Source: Acidobacteriota bacterium
GTDB taxonomy: Bacteria > Acidobacteriota > Thermoanaerobaculia > Gp7-AA8
Reading direction: 5' to 3'
Assembly: GCA_019247495.1 (NCBI GenBank)
Contig: JAFAOU010000203.1
Span: 1 to 35,813, forward strand
DNA length: 35,813 bases
Position numbers and translations under genes: made by a program. Shown here piece by piece: positions 8,520 to 16,676 of this stretch (position 1 is the first letter of the stretch; every line of letters begins with the position of its first letter). Below the pieces are notes generated by a model, which made no database searches, was not told the DNA's origin, and was given only the letters and a program-made list of their open reading frames with translations.

Positions 8520-9596
8520 TCAGATTGAATAGCTCAGCACGATTTTCGCCACCGTTTGCGACACGTTCGGAGCGAGGTACTCGGCCGGCGGCATCCAAGG
8601 CGACTTCGCGAGCGCGAGCGAAACGCCGCGTTCGATCGCGGCGCCGTCGCCGCCGGTGAGAATGTTGCTGCCGCACTCGATCGTCTCGGCGCGTTCGGTG
8701 ACATCGCGCAACGTCACGTTCGGAACGCCGAAGATGCAGCATTCCTCCTGCACCGTTCCGCTGTCGCTCAGCACGCACGCGGCCTCGGTCTCCAGCCGCA
8801 CGAAATCGAAGAAGCCGAGCGGTTTCATCACCCGAATGTGCGCGCCGAGGGCGATACCGAAATGCTCGAGACGGTCGAGCGTGCGCGGATGGAGACTGAT
8901 CAGCATTGGCAGTCGGTGAAGGGAAGCGACGCGATCAAGCGCCGTAACGAATCCGCGCAGCCGTTGCTCTTCGTCGACGTTTTCCGCGCGGTGCAACGTG
9001 GCCAGGAAGAAGCCTTTCGGCGCGAGATTCAGACGCTCCATCACATCGGACGCATCGATCTGCGGCTTATAGAACTGCAGCACCTCGAAGATCGGATTGC
9101 CGGTAACGGCGATGTGCTGCCGCTCGAATCCTTCACGCAGCAGGTTCTCTTTGCTGCGATGCGTGTACGGCATCAGGACGTCGCTGCAGTTGTCGATGAT
9201 GCGGCGGTTGATCTCCTCGGGGACGCGATCGTCGAAGCAGCGGTTGCCGGCCTCCATGTGAAAAACGGGGATGCCGAGGCGCGCCGCGCTGATCGCGGCG
9301 AGTCCGCTGTTCGTATCGCCGAGGATGACGATGCGATCGGGACGGGCGCGGGAGAAAAATTCGTATGACTTCTCGATCACCTGCGCGGCTTGCGCACCGA
9401 ACGAGCTCGCCTCGATGCCGAGGTGGACGTCGGGTTGCCGGACCTGCAGCTCGCGAAAGAAGACGTCGCTGAGATTCTCGTCGTAATTCTGGCCGGTGTG
9501 CACGAGTGTGTGTTCGGCATGTTGATCGAGCAGCGGGATGACGCGGCTGAGGCGGATGATCTCCGGACGCGTGCCGAGCCAGGTGACGACTTTCAT
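8520..9596 (-). CDS. UDP-HexNAc 2-epimerase, WecB family (FnlC/WbjD/CapG-like)
   Basis: A 358-residue nucleotide-sugar 2-epimerase with GTRPE (8-12), HTGQNYD (33-39), GDTNS (93-97), HMEAGNRCFDDRVPEE (113-128) and SDSGTVQEE near the C-terminal third. The family includes WecB (UDP-GlcNAc to UDP-ManNAc) and the C-2 epimerases that end the UDP-L-FucNAc and UDP-L-QuiNAc pathways. Its ATG overlaps the stop of the 4,6-dehydratase gene (ATGA at 9593-9596), and a reductase gene precedes that, so the L-sugar pathway role is preferred over plain WecB. An open reading frame continues upstream of 9596 but is unrelated sequence inside the neighbour. Confidence 0.9.
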   Translation of the reverse strand: MKVVTWLGTRPEIIRLSRVIPLLDQHAEHTLVHTGQNYDENLSDVFFRELQVRQPDVHLGIEASSFGAQAAQVIEKSYEFFSRARPDRIVILGDTNSGLAAISAARLGIPVFHMEAGNRCFDDRVPEEINRRIIDNCSDVLMPYTHRSKENLLREGFERQHIAVTGNPIFEVLQFYKPQIDASDVMERLNLAPKGFFLATLHRAENVDEEQRLRGFVTALDRVASLHRLPMLISLHPRTLDRLEHFGIALGAHIRVMKPLGFFDFVRLETEAACVLSDSGTVQEECCIFGVPNVTLRDVTERAETIECGSNILTGGDGAAIERGVSLALAKSPWMPPAEYLAPNVSQTVAKIVLSYSI

Positions 9597-10621
9597 CGCG
9601 TGGCCGCCATGAACGGCGCCAGCGCTTCGCGTAGCGCGTCGCCTTCCAGGTTGACGGCCGAGGACGAGTACTCGGTCGTCAGCGAGGGCGTGAACGGCTG
9701 CTTGTCGCGAAGCTCCGGCAGCATCGGCAGGATGACGTAGTAGTCGCCGCGGCTGATCGTACGGTGGCACTCCTCCTCGGAGACCATGATCTCGTGCGTC
9801 TTCTCGCCGGGGCGGACGCCGGTGACGTCGATGCGAATCGCGCGGCCGTCGATGAGCGTCGACGCGACGTCGACGATGCGCGCCGCAGCCACGCGCGGAA
9901 CGTAGGTCTCGCCCTGCCGCGCGCCTTCGAGGGCTGCGAAAACCGTTTCGACGGCGCGATCGAGCGAAAGCAGAAAGCGCGTCATGTCCTCGGTCGTGAT
10001 CGTGACCGGTCCGCCGTTCGCGATCTGTTCGACGAACAGCGGAACGACCGAGCCGCGCGATGCGATGACGTTGCCGTAGCGAACGCAGACGAATCGCGTC
10101 GACGGAACCTCGAGATTGGCCTCGGCGAAGATCCGTTCCATCAGCGCCTTGGTCATGCCCATGACGTTGACCGGCTTGCACGCTTTGTCAGTGGAGATGC
10201 CGACCACGGTTTCGACGCGCGCGCCACTTTCGCGGATGGCGCGAACCAGATTCGCGGCGCCCATGACGTTGGTCTGCACCGCTTCGACCGGGAAGTACTC
10301 GCACGACGGCACCTGCTTGAGCGCCGCGGCGTTGATGACGACGTCGGTGTGCTCGATGGCAGCGCGAATTGCAGCGTAGTCGCGGACGTCGCCGATGCGA
10401 AAGCTGAGAAGCTGCTGCGAGTTCGTGTAGATCACTTCGTCGGTCGCCGCTGGCCGGTTGAGAAACGACAGGCGCATGTCGTTTTGCTTCGCTTCGTCGC
10501 GCGAGAAGACGGTGATGCCGGCGGGCCGGCCCACGTCACCGCGCAACAGCGCGCGCACAACCTTGCCGCCGAGAGACCCGGTGCCGCCCGTAACCAGCAC
10601 CCGTTTTCCGTCGAGGATCAT
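9593..10621 (-). CDS. UDP-GlcNAc 4,6-dehydratase/5-epimerase, inverting (CapE/FnlA/WbjB-like)
   Basis: An extended short-chain dehydrogenase of 342 residues that should convert UDP-GlcNAc to a UDP-4-keto-6-deoxy-L-hexose derivative. TGGTGSLGGK (11-20) binds NAD(P), STDKA spans 143-147, and the catalytic YxxxK position is MGMTK, with Met154 and Lys158. Replacement of the usual tyrosine by methionine is known in the CapE/FnlA branch and separates it from FlaA1/PseB and RmlB. RYGNVIASRGSVVPLF and RPGEKTHE are also family features. It overlaps genes on both sides by four bases (ATGA), giving a three-gene translationally coupled pathway. Confidence 0.92.
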   Translation of the reverse strand: MILDGKRVLVTGGTGSLGGKVVRALLRGDVGRPAGITVFSRDEAKQNDMRLSFLNRPAATDEVIYTNSQQLLSFRIGDVRDYAAIRAAIEHTDVVINAAALKQVPSCEYFPVEAVQTNVMGAANLVRAIRESGARVETVVGISTDKACKPVNVMGMTKALMERIFAEANLEVPSTRFVCVRYGNVIASRGSVVPLFVEQIANGGPVTITTEDMTRFLLSLDRAVETVFAALEGARQGETYVPRVAAARIVDVASTLIDGRAIRIDVTGVRPGEKTHEIMVSEEECHRTISRGDYYVILPMLPELRDKQPFTPSLTTEYSSSAVNLEGDALREALAPFMAATR

Positions 10622-11484
10622 TCCGTTCTCCAGCGCTCGTAGCGCGGCGATTCCGCCGCCAGCGCGCCAATCATTTCAGGCCAATCCGGCGGCCGGAGGC
10701 CGGTCGCGGCTTGAAAGCGTGTTGGGTCGAGGCTGCGGTCGATGACGAAACTGTCGTCCGGCGCGATCGTCACTCCGGCTTCCGTCGCTGCATTCAACAT
10801 CATGAGGAGATCGTACTTGCTGATGGGCGCGCCCGCCACGTGATACAGACCGTGCATGCCGGGATGCTGCTCGATGACGTCGGCCAGAATGCGCGCCAGC
10901 ACCGCCGTCGTGACACCGGAAAAGATCGCGTTCGTGAAGCCGCGCACGGAACCGCCGCGGTTTGACAGGAACCATTCGACGAGGCCGTTCGAGGTCCGCA
11001 GCTCGCGTCCGATGATCGACGTACGAATCGTCAGCGCGCCATCGACGACTTCGCCGAGGAGTTTGGAGCGGCCGTAGAGATCGGCGGCGTCCGGAACATC
11101 ATCCTCGGCGTAATGCCCTCGCGTTCCGGCGAAGACACAATCCGTCGAGATGTGAATCATCCGCGCTCCCGCCTCGACACACGCGCGGGCGACGATGTGC
11201 GGGAAGAGCGCGTTCAGCGTGATCGACGCAATCGGATCGTGCGCTGCCAGGAGTTGCTTCACGACGCCGATGCAGTTGACGACAACGTCGGGCCTTATCT
11301 CCCCGATCAACCGCGCGACATCGTCGAAGTTCGTGGCATCGAACCCATCGATGACGCGTTCATCGTCGAACAGCGGCAACGGCAGGCGCGTGCGCATCGC
11401 GGCGAGGCAATCGAACCGATCCCGAAAAACCTCCCACACCTTGTGCCCGAGCATCCCGCCCGCGCCGAGAATCAGTACACGCAT
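10618..11484 (-). CDS. RmlD-type NAD(P)-dependent sugar-nucleotide reductase
   Basis: A 288-residue SDR protein with GAGGMLG (7-13), HISTDCVF (111-118), catalytic Tyr137 and Lys141 in YGRSK, and LYHVAGAPISKYDLL near the C-terminus. It should reduce the 4-keto intermediate made by the adjacent dehydratase. Unlike CapF/FnlB/WbjC (about 370 residues) it has no C-terminal cupin domain. It resembles RmlD and, as I recall, the Vibrio WbvR reductase of the UDP-L-RhaNAc/L-QuiNAc route. The ATG at 11484 places the Rossmann strand at the N-terminus and follows a -10-like TATCCT by 8 nt. An in-frame ATG at 11514 would add ten residues. Confidence 0.87.
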   Translation of the reverse strand: MRVLILGAGGMLGHKVWEVFRDRFDCLAAMRTRLPLPLFDDERVIDGFDATNFDDVARLIGEIRPDVVVNCIGVVKQLLAAHDPIASITLNALFPHIVARACVEAGARMIHISTDCVFAGTRGHYAEDDVPDAADLYGRSKLLGEVVDGALTIRTSIIGRELRTSNGLVEWFLSNRGGSVRGFTNAIFSGVTTAVLARILADVIEQHPGMHGLYHVAGAPISKYDLLMMLNAATEAGVTIAPDDSFVIDRSLDPTRFQAATGLRPPDWPEMIGALAAESPRYERWRTE

Positions 11485-11492
11485 TGAAGGTA

Positions 11493-11498
11493 AGGATA
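11493..11498 (-). promoter_or_regulatory. Candidate -10 box for the UDP-L-sugar operon
   Basis: TATCCT on the minus strand ends 8 nt before the ATG at 11484. It supports that start over the upstream ATG at 11514, which would place the promoter inside the coding sequence. Confidence 0.4.
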
Positions 11499-11556
11499 CG
11501 TGCTTCTCATTCATACCCCGCGCGCGGCGACGTGATCACCCCGCGCTTTCCGGGAG

Positions 11557-12459
11557 TCAGCGTTTCAGTACGCGGCGTTGCTGCGGGGAGAGGTCACGCG
11601 GCACAAGCACGATGTCGAGCATGCGCGAATCGAGAGACGGCGGCGTGCTCGTCACCTCACCATCCCGAGAGAGATACTCAACCCGATAATTGACTGAATC
11701 CGCGAACGCAGCGATGTCGCTCTCCGTCGTTCCGTTGGACTGCGTGTACTCGCGGTGAAACTCGGCATAGACGAGGGGACGCTGCGTCTTCAGCAAGTTT
11801 TCGGCGCCTCGGAGCGCAAACAGCTCCGCCCCTTCGATATCGATCTTCAGGAAGGTGACCCGACCGAGGCCCCGCTCGCTCACGATCGCGTCGAGAGTCT
11901 TCATCGGCACGACGATGTTCGACGACGTTCCTCTCACTTCTGGACCGGACCATGAGACCGGACGGGCGTTCGCGATCGTGCCGCTTTCCAGCGGCGCCAG
12001 GCTAAGAACGCCGTCACGATCGCCAACCGCCACCGCCAGCGGCACGATGACGTCATGGAGACGGTTCGCCTCGATCGAGGCAGTGAGAAACTCCAGATTC
12101 TGAGCCAGCGGCTCGATGGCCAGAGCTTGCCCGCCACGACGCCTCAAAACGCCGGCGGCCAGGAAGCAAAACACGCCGATGTTGGCGCCGACGTCGATCA
12201 GTACAGCGCCATCCTCATCGACCGCGCGAATCAGCAACGACGCCAGCGCTGCCTCGTACGTCCGGAAGTAGTAGAGAACGTCGTATCCACCATGCCAGCG
12301 AAGATCGACCTTCATCCGGAAGCCGTTCGGCAGGGTGGCCCATGCGACCTGATTCCGGTCATTGGTCATGAGGTGCTGCGCGACGATGCGGGCAATGGCA
12401 AGACGGCCGCGGAATGGCGGGAGAGCGTGCCAGAAGTCGAGCCAGCGATCGCGAATCAT
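11557..12459 (-). CDS. FkbM-family SAM-dependent methyltransferase
   Basis: About 300 residues with the SAM-binding motif IDVGANIGVFCFLA (about 88-101) and KIDIEGAELFALRG, the hallmark of the FkbM family of O-methyltransferases. A hydroxyl of a sugar residue is the likely target here, because the gene lies among glycosyltransferases. The start is uncertain. ATG 12459 is given, but an in-frame TTG at 12483 would add eight residues and lie closer (12 nt) to the stop of the upstream GT2 gene. Neither has a good ribosome-binding site. It follows the GT2 gene and precedes the L-sugar operon by 72 nt on the same strand. Confidence 0.88.
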   Translation of the reverse strand: MIRDRWLDFWHALPPFRGRLAIARIVAQHLMTNDRNQVAWATLPNGFRMKVDLRWHGGYDVLYYFRTYEAALASLLIRAVDEDGAVLIDVGANIGVFCFLAAGVLRRRGGQALAIEPLAQNLEFLTASIEANRLHDVIVPLAVAVGDRDGVLSLAPLESGTIANARPVSWSGPEVRGTSSNIVVPMKTLDAIVSERGLGRVTFLKIDIEGAELFALRGAENLLKTQRPLVYAEFHREYTQSNGTTESDIAAFADSVNYRVEYLSRDGEVTSTPPSLDSRMLDIVLVPRDLSPQQRRVLKR

Positions 12460-12495
12460 GACGTTGCGTACCCACTCGCGCAAACGGCGTTCATG

Positions 12496-13515
12496 CTACT
12501 CCGGCTCCGCACGTTGCGACGTCGCGGTGCGAGCTTTCTGCCTGAGCCGGGCGATGCGCTCCTCCGCGGGCACGCGTGCCAGCTCGGCGTAAAGCTTCAG
12601 AGCCGGGGCCTCGTTGACCTGCAGCTTCTCCGCTTGCGGAGCATGCCAGAGGTGGACGATCGGCAGAAAGCCGAACGCGGTGGCCCGACGCGTGCTCGCG
12701 CGCTCCCAGAATTCGACGTCCTCGCCGCCCCATCCGATGAATGCCTCGTCGAATCCGCCGATGGCGTCATACGCCTCGCGTGTCACGGCAACGCTGCCGC
12801 CGTGCAGGTTCTGAATGACAATCTCAGTCCGTTCGTCGAGCCGCAGTTGCCCCTCGTGTAGTACGCGAGCCGTATCGTTCTCGGTCAGATAGAAGATGAA
12901 CCGCTTCAGATCGATCGCTTCCCATCCGGCATTCGCATGGGCGACGACTTCGGCGGCGTAACGCATCGGTACGAGCATGTCGTTGTCGTGCAGGATGAGG
13001 ATGCGTCCCCGCGCGGCGGCAGCTCCGGCGTTGAACGTGGCGGCGCGGTTGTACGGATGTCCTTGATTCACCGGCTGGTGCAGGTAGCGGACCCACTCGG
13101 GCAACGAATTCTCCACCTCTCGCCCATGCGACTGCTCGATGACGATGCATTCGACGCGTACTCCGCTCTGCGCCGCGATCGAACGCAGGGTCATCAGTAA
13201 TTGCGGCAAACGTGCAAGTCCACGATGGCCGATCAGAAAAGTCACCTCGGGATTCACATCGTCCGCGGGCGAATCGGCGGATGCGATCGGCCATTCTTTC
13301 AGCGCAGCGCGCAGCAATCGAACGTCCGCACGCGGCACGAAGCGGCAGTAATCGACCGGCGACGTCCACTGCCATTCGCACCGCACGCCGCGGCCGGAAG
13401 GGGCGACGGTGATGGTCTCGCTGCGATTCTTCATCCGCTCCCATCGCCCGCGCACGGCGCGCTCAAAGCGCAAACCGTCGTGCGCGAGCGCGCCAAGGAA
13501 TTGTCGCAACGGCAT
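12496..13515 (-). CDS. GT2-type glycosyltransferase with galactosyltransferase-like C-terminal motif and unusual N-terminus
   Basis: A 339-residue protein. Residues about 90-330 form a GT-A domain with VTFLIGHRG, an LHDNDMLVP stretch at the DxD position, and IGGFDEAFIGWGGEDVEFWE, the GWGxED acceptor and catalytic motif shared with GT7-C-like and chondroitin-polymerase-type transferases. Residues 1-85 precede the GT fold and include EWQWTSPVDYCRFVPRADVR. I do not recognise this part. The start at 13515 is preceded by TAGAAT with a 6-nt spacer. The gene heads a small group with the FkbM methyltransferase 12-36 nt downstream, so a methylated residue or chain-end unit may be their joint product (inference). 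Confidence 0.85.
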   Translation of the reverse strand: MPLRQFLGALAHDGLRFERAVRGRWERMKNRSETITVAPSGRGVRCEWQWTSPVDYCRFVPRADVRLLRAALKEWPIASADSPADDVNPEVTFLIGHRGLARLPQLLMTLRSIAAQSGVRVECIVIEQSHGREVENSLPEWVRYLHQPVNQGHPYNRAATFNAGAAAARGRILILHDNDMLVPMRYAAEVVAHANAGWEAIDLKRFIFYLTENDTARVLHEGQLRLDERTEIVIQNLHGGSVAVTREAYDAIGGFDEAFIGWGGEDVEFWERASTRRATAFGFLPIVHLWHAPQAEKLQVNEAPALKLYAELARVPAEERIARLRQKARTATSQRAEPE

Positions 13516-13521
13516 CGAGGG

Positions 13522-13527
13522 ATTCTA
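13522..13527 (-). promoter_or_regulatory. Candidate leaderless -10 box for the GT2 gene at 13515
   Basis: TAGAAT on the minus strand is separated from the ATG by exactly 6 nt (CCCTCG), which would place the transcript start at the first base of the start codon. No Shine-Dalgarno sequence is present. Confidence 0.5.
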
Positions 13528-13577
13528 ACTGCGCTCATAGGACTGCCTGCCACTGCCGCATGCAGTTCTTCCAAGAG

Positions 13578-15473
13578 CTAGCGTTTCCGAAGGGCCGATT
13601 CGAAAACGCTCCACTCGCCGCGCCGAACCTCGCGCCATGACGGCGACGTGACGCTGCCGCGCACGACGAGGTAGTCCGCCTCGGCAGCGGCGCGCTGGCG
13701 TGCGGCCTCATCGCCGGCGATGAAGGCGTTCCAGACCGGCACGCGGCCGGTCACGCGCGAACTGCTGATCAGCACCTCGTTCGTGAAGACCGTCGGCAGC
13801 CAGACGCGGCGCTCGCCTACCATCATCGGGTAGAGCACTTCCTGAGTTCGCAGACCCTGCGGATCGATGACAACAGCCTGCCGCGGCGTGTGATCGCGAA
13901 TCCAGACCAGTGCGTCGTGATAATCCGCCGGCATCGCGTAGGCGTGCGCGGCAGGACGCGTGGCGCGATACCACGGAAACTGCAGAACGAATGCGGCCGT
14001 CTGGATCAGGCCGAGCGCGATCACGATCGTCGCCGCGGCAACGCGCCAGCGCGCGATCCCGCCGCCGAAAAGCCGCTCCAGCGCGGCCGGCAGAATCGGC
14101 GCGAAGGCGATCGCGACCAGCGATCCGGTCTTCATCGAAAAATCGATCATCGAACCGGCGCTTCCCGTCGTGTAGAGCATCGTCGGGACGGCGATCGAGA
14201 CGGCGATCAGTACGTGGAAGATGCTCAGGCTCCGCCGTCCCGCCAGCAGCACGATCACCCATAGCGGCGCGAGCCCGAACAGAACCATCCGGAAGAACTG
14301 GCCGCGATCGAACCCGATGGCGATGTGGCGCGAACCGCCGCTGGTGAGCACGCCGATGGCGAAGAAGATTGCCACGGCCGCCGCGCCGCTCAGCGCCGCC
14401 AGGCCCAGCGCGACGATGGGGCGCCGCACGCGGCCGAGGAGCGTCCACATCATCAATGTCAACGCGAGCGGGAAAACGAGCGTGACGCTGTAGCCGATCG
14501 CCACCGCCAGCGCGGCCACGCCGAAGAGCGCATCACCGATTTTCCCCTCGCCGTTCCAGCGGTCGAGCGCGATCGCGACGAAAAGGGCAAGCACGAGCGC
14601 GAAGGTGTTGTTGCCGAAAATCAGCATGCTCGTCAGCGGCGAAAGCAGCAGGTGATTGCGAGTCGGCAGCGCGAACCAGCCGATCGGAAACCGCGTCGCC
14701 GCCGCCTGGTAAAAGTAGGTCGTAAACGGCGCGAACACGACCACCGCCGCCGCACCGGACGCGAATCGCTCGGATACTTCCTCGTTGAACCAACGCGCCG
14801 CGGTGACGATCGTGTGGAAGAGCAGCGCCGCCATCAGCAGGTTCGTGAGGATGAGCGCGTTCGCACTCGGCATCGTCACTCCGAGAAAGTCCGACAGCAG
14901 CGCCGGAAGCGTGAAGTAGAGCCAGTGGTAGCTGAAGATTCCGCCGCCGGCGACGTACGACTGCGGAAGCATCGGCGAGGCGCGCAACGCGGAAACGACC
15001 GATGCAAGATTGCCGAAATCGACCGCGAGCAGGCCGTAGTAACGGACTTCGTTTCCGGCGCGCACTTCGAATCCGAGCCAGACCATCGCGAAGAGCAGCG
15101 GCAGAACGACGAGTACGGGAATGACCAGTCGCCGCACCGCCGGCCGCAACTCGTCGAACAAAGTCCCGGGCGCGGCGAACCGCATCGCAACCAGCGTCAA
15201 CACAATCGACGCGGCGAGATCGAACGGCAGCGTCATCGGCGAAAGCCGCCGCACGAAGTACCAGGGCACGGCGAGCAGCACGACGATGATCGCCGCGGCG
15301 ATGATGCGCAGATCAGGTGGCATCATCCGCACGAACGGCGCGCGGCTGACGATGACGAATGCCGGCAGCAGAAAAAACAGCGCGAAGACGACGAACACGC
15401 CCGCCGCGGCCGGCCCGCCGCCGACGAAAAGCAGTACTGCAACGATGACCGCGGCGACGATCGTTTTCGTCAC
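13578..15473 (-). CDS. Large multi-pass membrane protein, possible GT-C-type glycosyltransferase
   Basis: The 631-residue protein has roughly 12-14 hydrophobic helices spread over the first 520 residues, then a soluble C-terminal tail of about 110 residues. A loop with RAGNEVRYYGLL and IFSYHWLYFTLPALL lies in the first half. The tail includes VWIRDHTPRQAVVIDP and ADYLVVRG, features often seen at the end of lipid-linked-sugar-dependent GT-C enzymes. I do not recognise a named family. GTG at 15473 overlaps the aminotransferase stop as GTGA, so the two proteins are probably made together. That suggests it may handle the amino sugar in the periplasm (inference). A GTG at 15482 is an alternative start. 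Confidence 0.78.
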   Translation of the reverse strand: MTKTIVAAVIVAVLLFVGGGPAAAGVFVVFALFFLLPAFVIVSRAPFVRMMPPDLRIIAAAIIVVLLAVPWYFVRRLSPMTLPFDLAASIVLTLVAMRFAAPGTLFDELRPAVRRLVIPVLVVLPLLFAMVWLGFEVRAGNEVRYYGLLAVDFGNLASVVSALRASPMLPQSYVAGGGIFSYHWLYFTLPALLSDFLGVTMPSANALILTNLLMAALLFHTIVTAARWFNEEVSERFASGAAAVVVFAPFTTYFYQAAATRFPIGWFALPTRNHLLLSPLTSMLIFGNNTFALVLALFVAIALDRWNGEGKIGDALFGVAALAVAIGYSVTLVFPLALTLMMWTLLGRVRRPIVALGLAALSGAAAVAIFFAIGVLTSGGSRHIAIGFDRGQFFRMVLFGLAPLWVIVLLAGRRSLSIFHVLIAVSIAVPTMLYTTGSAGSMIDFSMKTGSLVAIAFAPILPAALERLFGGGIARWRVAAATIVIALGLIQTAAFVLQFPWYRATRPAAHAYAMPADYHDALVWIRDHTPRQAVVIDPQGLRTQEVLYPMMVGERRVWLPTVFTNEVLISSSRVTGRVPVWNAFIAGDEAARQRAAAEADYLVVRGSVTSPSWREVRRGEWSVFESALRKR

Positions 15474-16609
15474 GATCGCCACGCCATTATGGTTTCGATC
15501 ACGCGGTCCTGATCCGCGGTGCTGAGAGTGTTGTAGAACGGCAGGCGCAGCAGCCGCTCGCTCACGCTTTCCGTCACCGGACATTGCCCCGCGCGGCCGC
15601 CGAAACGCGCGCCCATCTCCGAGTCATTCAGCGGCAGGTAATGAAACACGGCGGTGATCTGCCGCGCCCGTAAGTGCGCGATCATCGACTGCCTCGCGTC
15701 GAGATCCGGAAAGAGCAGATAGAACATGTGGTACGGCTGCCGGCAATGCTCCGGAACAACCGGCATGCGCACTCCGTGCTGTTCGCACCACGGCGCAAGC
15801 GCCTCGGCGTATCGCTCCCAGATACGCTGCCGCTTCGATTGGATGTGCTCCGCCATCTCCAGCTGGCCGAGGAGGTACGCGGCGAGCATGTCGGACGGGA
15901 GGTAACTCGAACCGACGTCGACCCACGTGTACTTGTCGACCTGCCCGCGAAAGAAGCGGCTTCGATTGGTCCCCTTTTCGCGAATGATCTCGGCCCGCTC
16001 GATCAGCGCCGGATCGTTGAGCACGAGCGCGCCGCCCTCGCCGCAGTTGATGTTCTTCGTCTCGTGAAAACTCTGCGTGGCCATGCGTCCGAACGTGCCC
16101 AGCAACCGCCCTCGGTACGTGCCGAAGAGACCGTGCGCGTTGTCTTCCACGATCTCCAGTCCATGCCGCTGCGCGATGTCCACGATCGCATCCATCTCGC
16201 AGCCGACGCCGGCGTAGTGAACCGGCGCGATGGCGCGCGTACGCGGCGTAACCAGCGTCTCGATCTGCCGCTCGTCGATGTTCAGCGTGTCCGGACGAAT
16301 GTCAGCGAAGACCGGCTTCGCGCCACGCAGAACGAAGGCGTTGACTCCCGAGACAAACGTGAACGACGGCACGATGACCTCATCGCCCTCCTTGAGATCC
16401 AGCAGGATGGCCGCCATCTCGAGGGCATGCGTGCAGGAGGTGGTAAGAAGGACTCGCACCCTGCCGCCGAAAACAGCCTCGAGGTTCATGCTGGCTTGCT
16501 TGGTAAACCCGCCGTCGCCGGAGATGTGACCCTTGTCGATCGACTGGCGCACGTACTCGAGCTCGTGCCCTTCGACGCCTGGGCGGTTGAATGGGATGGA
16601 CGCGCTCAC
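15470..16609 (-). CDS. DegT/DnrJ/EryC1/StrS sugar aminotransferase, WecE-like
   Basis: A PLP enzyme of 379 residues (E. coli WecE has 376). It opens IPFNRPGVEGHELEYV and then HISGDGGFT, both WecE/RffA-like. PLP ligands appear in TTSCTHALE and VEDNAHGLFG. The Schiff-base lysine is Lys185 in HETKNINCGEGGA, and VHYAG precedes it. The likely reaction is transamination of a dTDP-4-keto-6-deoxyhexose to a 4-amino-4,6-dideoxy sugar such as Fuc4N. The rmlAB genes that would supply that substrate are not in the window. The GTG start follows TATTCT by 6 nt. The gene overlaps the membrane protein gene downstream. Confidence 0.9.
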   Translation of the reverse strand: MSASIPFNRPGVEGHELEYVRQSIDKGHISGDGGFTKQASMNLEAVFGGRVRVLLTTSCTHALEMAAILLDLKEGDEVIVPSFTFVSGVNAFVLRGAKPVFADIRPDTLNIDERQIETLVTPRTRAIAPVHYAGVGCEMDAIVDIAQRHGLEIVEDNAHGLFGTYRGRLLGTFGRMATQSFHETKNINCGEGGALVLNDPALIERAEIIREKGTNRSRFFRGQVDKYTWVDVGSSYLPSDMLAAYLLGQLEMAEHIQSKRQRIWERYAEALAPWCEQHGVRMPVVPEHCRQPYHMFYLLFPDLDARQSMIAHLRARQITAVFHYLPLNDSEMGARFGGRAGQCPVTESVSERLLRLPFYNTLSTADQDRVIETIMAWRS

Positions 16610-16615
16610 CCCGTG

Positions 16616-16621
16616 AGAATA
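16616..16621 (-). promoter_or_regulatory. Candidate leaderless -10 box for the aminotransferase operon
   Basis: TATTCT on the minus strand lies 6 nt before the GTG start at 16609. The divergent acyltransferase gene has its own box 36 bp away. Confidence 0.5.
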
Positions 16622-16657
16622 CCTGTTTCGCTCGCCGGAAATGACGGCGGTCTCCGC

Positions 16658-16663
16658 TAGACT
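16658..16663 (+). promoter_or_regulatory. Candidate -10 box for the acyltransferase gene
   Basis: TAGACT ends 13 nt before the ATG at 16677. This supports 16677 over the in-frame ATG at 16641, which lies upstream of the box. Confidence 0.4.
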
Positions 16664-16676
16664 GCGGCAACGCCTG

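Noticed and set aside
9597..10181. In-frame upstream extension of the 2-epimerase gene
   Set aside because: The 195 extra codons lie inside the dehydratase gene and show no family similarity; the epimerase motif GTRPE starts eight residues after the ATG at 9596.
14325..15512. A 395-codon plus-strand frame across the large membrane protein gene
   Set aside because: Product is almost only Arg, Glu, His, Asp and Gln, the antisense signature of a hydrophobic GC-rich gene; the minus-strand frame has membrane helices and operon coupling.
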